A DNA stretch of 64,000 nt from Aestuariimicrobium ganziense (GTDB lineage Bacteria; Actinomycetota; Actinomycetes; Propionibacteriales; Propionibacteriaceae): the NCBI RefSeq assembly GCF_015352975.1, contig NZ_JACYIZ010000003.1:186001-250000 (forward strand), given 5' to 3'. The notes under the pieces were generated by a model that saw only the letters and a list, made by a program, of their open reading frames with translations, made no database searches and was not told the DNA's origin. This document shows, one piece after another, positions 61,704 through 64,000 of the stretch (within the stretch, counting starts at the first letter, position 1; the number at the start of each line of letters is the position of its first letter). Made by a program: the position numbers and the translations under genes.

Positions 61704-63275
61704 ATGAAGCGGCTGAGTGCCGATGTGGTGGTCATCGGCGGGGGCGCCACGGGCGCCGGCGTGGTGCGAGACGTGGCCATGCGTGGATGGTCGGCGATCC
61801 TGGTCGACAAGGCCGACCTCGGCCAGGGCACGACCGGGCGCTACCACGGACTGCTGCACTCCGGCGGCCGCTACGTCGTCTCCGACCCGCACTCGGCGAC
61901 TGAGTGTGCGCTCGAGAACGCGATCATCACCCGCATCCAGCCCCAGTGCGTCGAACAGACCGGCGGGCTGTTCATCGTCGGTCCCGATGACGACCCCGAG
62001 TACTCCGACCGCTTCCTGATCGGTGCGCGGGCCACCGGCGTGCCCTGTGAGGAGATCAGCCCGGCCGAGGCGCTGCGCCGCGAACCCCGGATCAACCCCC
62101 GCCTGCAGCGGGCCTTCGCCGTGCAGGACGGTGCGGTCGACGGCTGGCAGATGGTGTGGGGTGCCGCCCGCTCGGCGATGGAGTACGGCGCACAGGTGCT
62201 CACCTACCACCGGGTCACCGACGTGCTGGTGCGTGATGCCAAGGTCGTCGGCGTGGTCGCCACCGACGAGAAGCGCGGAGAACAGGTGCAGATCGACTGC
62301 TCGTTCGTGCTCAACGCCGGCGGACCGTGGGCCGGCCAGATCGCCACCATGGCCGGCTGTGAGCAGGTCGAGGTGGTGCCCGGTCGCGGCATCATGATCG
62401 CGATGAACCACCGGCTGGTGAACTCGGTGGTCAACCGCTGCATCCACCCTGCCGACGGCGACATCCTCGTGCCGGTGCACACCGTGAGCATCATCGGCAC
62501 CACCGATGTGCGCGCCGACGACCCCGACCGGCTGCCGATCCCGCGTGAAGAGGTGCAGCAGATGCTCGACGCCGGTGAGGTGTTGGTGCCCGGCTTCCGT
62601 GAGTCGCGGGCGGTGCACGCCTGGAGTGGGGCTCGTCCGCTGTTCAAGGACCCGAGGGTGAGCGCCACCGACACCCGGCACATGACCCGCGGTATGAGCA
62701 TCCTGCGCCACGACGTGCGCGACGGCATCGGCGGCATCATCTCGATCATCGGCGGCAAGCTCACCACCTACCGGTTGATGGCCGAGAAGATGGTCGACGC
62801 GATGGCCGATCAGTTGGGCGAGACGCGTCCCTGCCGCACCGCGGACGAAGTGATCGACCCGCCCGGTTCGTCCACCTACCACGTCACCCACCGGCTCGAG
62901 GAGCGCGAGGGCGACCGGCTCGACGACCAGATCATCTGCGAGTGCGAGTTGATGAACCGCGGCATGCTCACTGAGCTGATGGCCGAGCAGCCGACCGCCA
63001 ACTTCGACGACCTGCGCCGCCAGCTGCGGCTGGGCATGGGCCCTTGCCAGGGCGGGTTCTGCTCGATGCGAGCGACCGGCATCGCGGTCCAGGAGAAGAT
63101 GGTCGACGTTGAACGGGCGAGCGAGCTGATGAGGCTGTTCCTCAAGAACCGGTGGATCGGGTTGTGGCCGATCCTGCACGGTGACCAGGTGCGCCAGACC
63201 GCCCTCGACAACTGGATCTTCCACGGCACCTTCGACCTCGAGGCGCTGCCCGAGTCGCAGGAGGTGGCGCTGTGA
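61704..63275 (+). CDS. glpA: Anaerobic glycerol-3-phosphate dehydrogenase subunit A
   Basis: The 523-aa flavoprotein has the FAD motif VVVIGGGATGAGVVRDVAMRG, TTGRYHGLLHSGGRYVVSD, LNAGGPWAGQIA and GGIISIIGGKLTTYRLMAEKM. Its C-terminal BFD-like domain has Cys in ICECELMNRG and GPCQGGFCSMR, able to bind [2Fe-2S], as in GlpA rather than aerobic GlpD. It oxidises sn-glycerol 3-phosphate to dihydroxyacetone phosphate and passes electrons through GlpBC to menaquinone. GTGA overlap with glpB shows coupling. Confidence 0.94.
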   Translation: MKRLSADVVVIGGGATGAGVVRDVAMRGWSAILVDKADLGQGTTGRYHGLLHSGGRYVVSDPHSATECALENAIITRIQPQCVEQTGGLFIVGPDDDPEYSDRFLIGARATGVPCEEISPAEALRREPRINPRLQRAFAVQDGAVDGWQMVWGAARSAMEYGAQVLTYHRVTDVLVRDAKVVGVVATDEKRGEQVQIDCSFVLNAGGPWAGQIATMAGCEQVEVVPGRGIMIAMNHRLVNSVVNRCIHPADGDILVPVHTVSIIGTTDVRADDPDRLPIPREEVQQMLDAGEVLVPGFRESRAVHAWSGARPLFKDPRVSATDTRHMTRGMSILRHDVRDGIGGIISIIGGKLTTYRLMAEKMVDAMADQLGETRPCRTADEVIDPPGSSTYHVTHRLEEREGDRLDDQIICECELMNRGMLTELMAEQPTANFDDLRRQLRLGMGPCQGGFCSMRATGIAVQEKMVDVERASELMRLFLKNRWIGLWPILHGDQVRQTALDNWIFHGTFDLEALPESQEVAL

Positions 63276-64000
63276 ACGGGCCTGTTCCGCGCAGAGGCAC
63301 TGCTCCCCGCACCGTGGTGGTCGGCGCCGGCCTGGCCGGGCTGGTCTCGGCGATCCTGCTGCGCCGCCACGGCCACCAGGTGGTGCTGGTGGCCAAGGGC
63401 CTGGGTGGTTTGCAGTTGTCGCAGGGCACCATCGACGTGCTCGGACGCCTCGACGGCCGGCTGGTGGACGATCCGTGGGCTGCGTTCGATGAACTGCCCG
63501 ACAGCCATCCCTACCGTCGGATCGGGGTCGAGGCTGTGCGTCGTGGGGTCGACGTGCTGGCCGGGTTGCTGGGGCCTGACCTGCTCGCACCGGTCGGTGA
63601 GCGCAACCAGTTGTACCCGACGGCGGTGGGGGCGCTGCGTCCGACGCTGGTCGTCCCGCCGTCAATGGCTGCCGGCGCTGCCCGCGACGGCAGACGGATC
63701 GTCATCGTCGGCATCGACCAGGTCAAGGACTTCCACCCCGAACTGGTGGCCGGCAACCTGGCGCGCACCGAGTTGCCCGGCGGCGGTCGGCTGCAGGTGC
63801 GGCACGCCAGCATCGACCTGGGGGCTCGTCCCGGTGAGGTCGACTCGAGCCCGGTGGTCTACGCCCGTGCCCTCGACCAGGCCCACACCCGCGAGAAGTT
63901 CGTCCGTGCCGTCAAGGCGGTGGCCGAGCCCGGTGAAGTGATCGGGTTGCCCGCGGTGCTCGGCGTGGACGATCCGCTGGCCTGGGCCGACCTGCAGCAG
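63272..64000 (+). CDS. glpB: Anaerobic glycerol-3-phosphate dehydrogenase subunit B, 5' part
   Basis: The frame from GTG 63272 stays open to the right edge (243 codons). It has a dinucleotide-binding start TVVVGAGLAGLVSAILLRRH, then KGLGGLQLSQGTIDVLGRL, and the GlpB-type YPTAVGALRPTLVVPPSMA and IVIVGIDQVKDFHPELVAGNL. GlpB anchors the GlpA catalytic subunit and carries flavin. The remaining part and any glpC lie outside the window. Confidence 0.9.
   Translation, partial: MNGPVPRRGTAPRTVVVGAGLAGLVSAILLRRHGHQVVLVAKGLGGLQLSQGTIDVLGRLDGRLVDDPWAAFDELPDSHPYRRIGVEAVRRGVDVLAGLLGPDLLAPVGERNQLYPTAVGALRPTLVVPPSMAAGAARDGRRIVIVGIDQVKDFHPELVAGNLARTELPGGGRLQVRHASIDLGARPGEVDSSPVVYARALDQAHTREKFVRAVKAVAEPGEVIGLPAVLGVDDPLAWADLQQ

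Noticed and set aside
61650..63665. Long complement frame continuing upstream of the S51 peptidase through glpA
   Set aside because: It is antisense to glpA and lacks homology; only the part from ATG 61649 downward is a real gene.

Overview
This 64 kb window is high-GC chromosomal DNA of an actinobacterium. The evidence is a WhiB-type Fe-S regulator, proteins of mycothiol-associated families (a maleylpyruvate-isomerase/DinB-fold protein and a PIG-L deacetylase), a DUF5302 protein, Tat and lipoprotein signals, frequent GTG starts, and many TANNNT -10 hexamers placed 6-9 nt before start codons. An anaerobic-type glycerol-3-phosphate dehydrogenase (glpAB), NADP-glutamate dehydrogenase and a eukaryote-like tandem phosphofructokinase would fit a facultative member of the Propionibacteriales, but sequence alone does not fix the family. 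I see no rRNA, tRNA, CRISPR array, insertion sequence or prophage.

Layout. 1-6.9 kb: MPI-fold protein/MarR divergent pair, AAA+ ATPase, GH114-type lipoprotein, truncated DUF1345 protein, tandem PFK and a CapA-like lipoprotein. 7.0-9.9 kb: a three-gene cassette of two sugar-phosphate-isomerase-fold proteins around a Gfo/Idh/MocA dehydrogenase. 10.1-19.1 kb: a TetR-controlled ABC exporter and a long collinear run (membrane protein, FrnE-like DsbA, cyclase-family hydrolase, ThDP enzyme, DUF5302, DUF664, ModA). 19.2-29.8 kb: core metabolism (ilvE, gdhA, prs, aminotransferase IV, PfkB kinase) mixed with secreted and membrane proteins, whiB, a mutarotase and a PIG-L deacetylase. 30.2-32.0 kb: a decayed island with a subtilase remnant, an unidentified fragment and an aquaporin tail. 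32.4-37 kb: pullulanase-type debranching enzyme and an SF2 helicase. 37.5-47.6 kb: a complete L-arabinose module (araB-araD-araA plus a zinc dehydrogenase, a CUT1 ABC importer and a divergent GH51 arabinofuranosidase), with a LacI-type operator before araB. 47.6-55.7 kb: an internally deleted S51 peptidase, a two-component system, an ABC-2 exporter, DUF1697, an alcohol dehydrogenase and a secreted FG-GAP protein. 55.8-64 kb: an LPXTG surface protein, a second isomerase/Gfo-Idh-MocA pair, a small membrane protein, a short AMP-binding protein coupled to an SDR, peptidase E, glpA and the start of glpB.

How it fits together. Carbohydrate use dominates: extracellular arabinan trimming, arabinose import and the araBDA route, intracellular glycogen/pullulan debranching, hexose-phosphate mutarotation, PFK glycolysis, glycerol-3-phosphate oxidation, and two isomerase/dehydrogenase cassettes that look like dedicated pathways for an unidentified sugar, cyclitol or glycoside. 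The most notable structural signals are the leaderless-promoter pattern, a family of GTGGCG-type palindromes lying 3' of genes, two 77-nt nested hairpins, and several genes caught in truncation.
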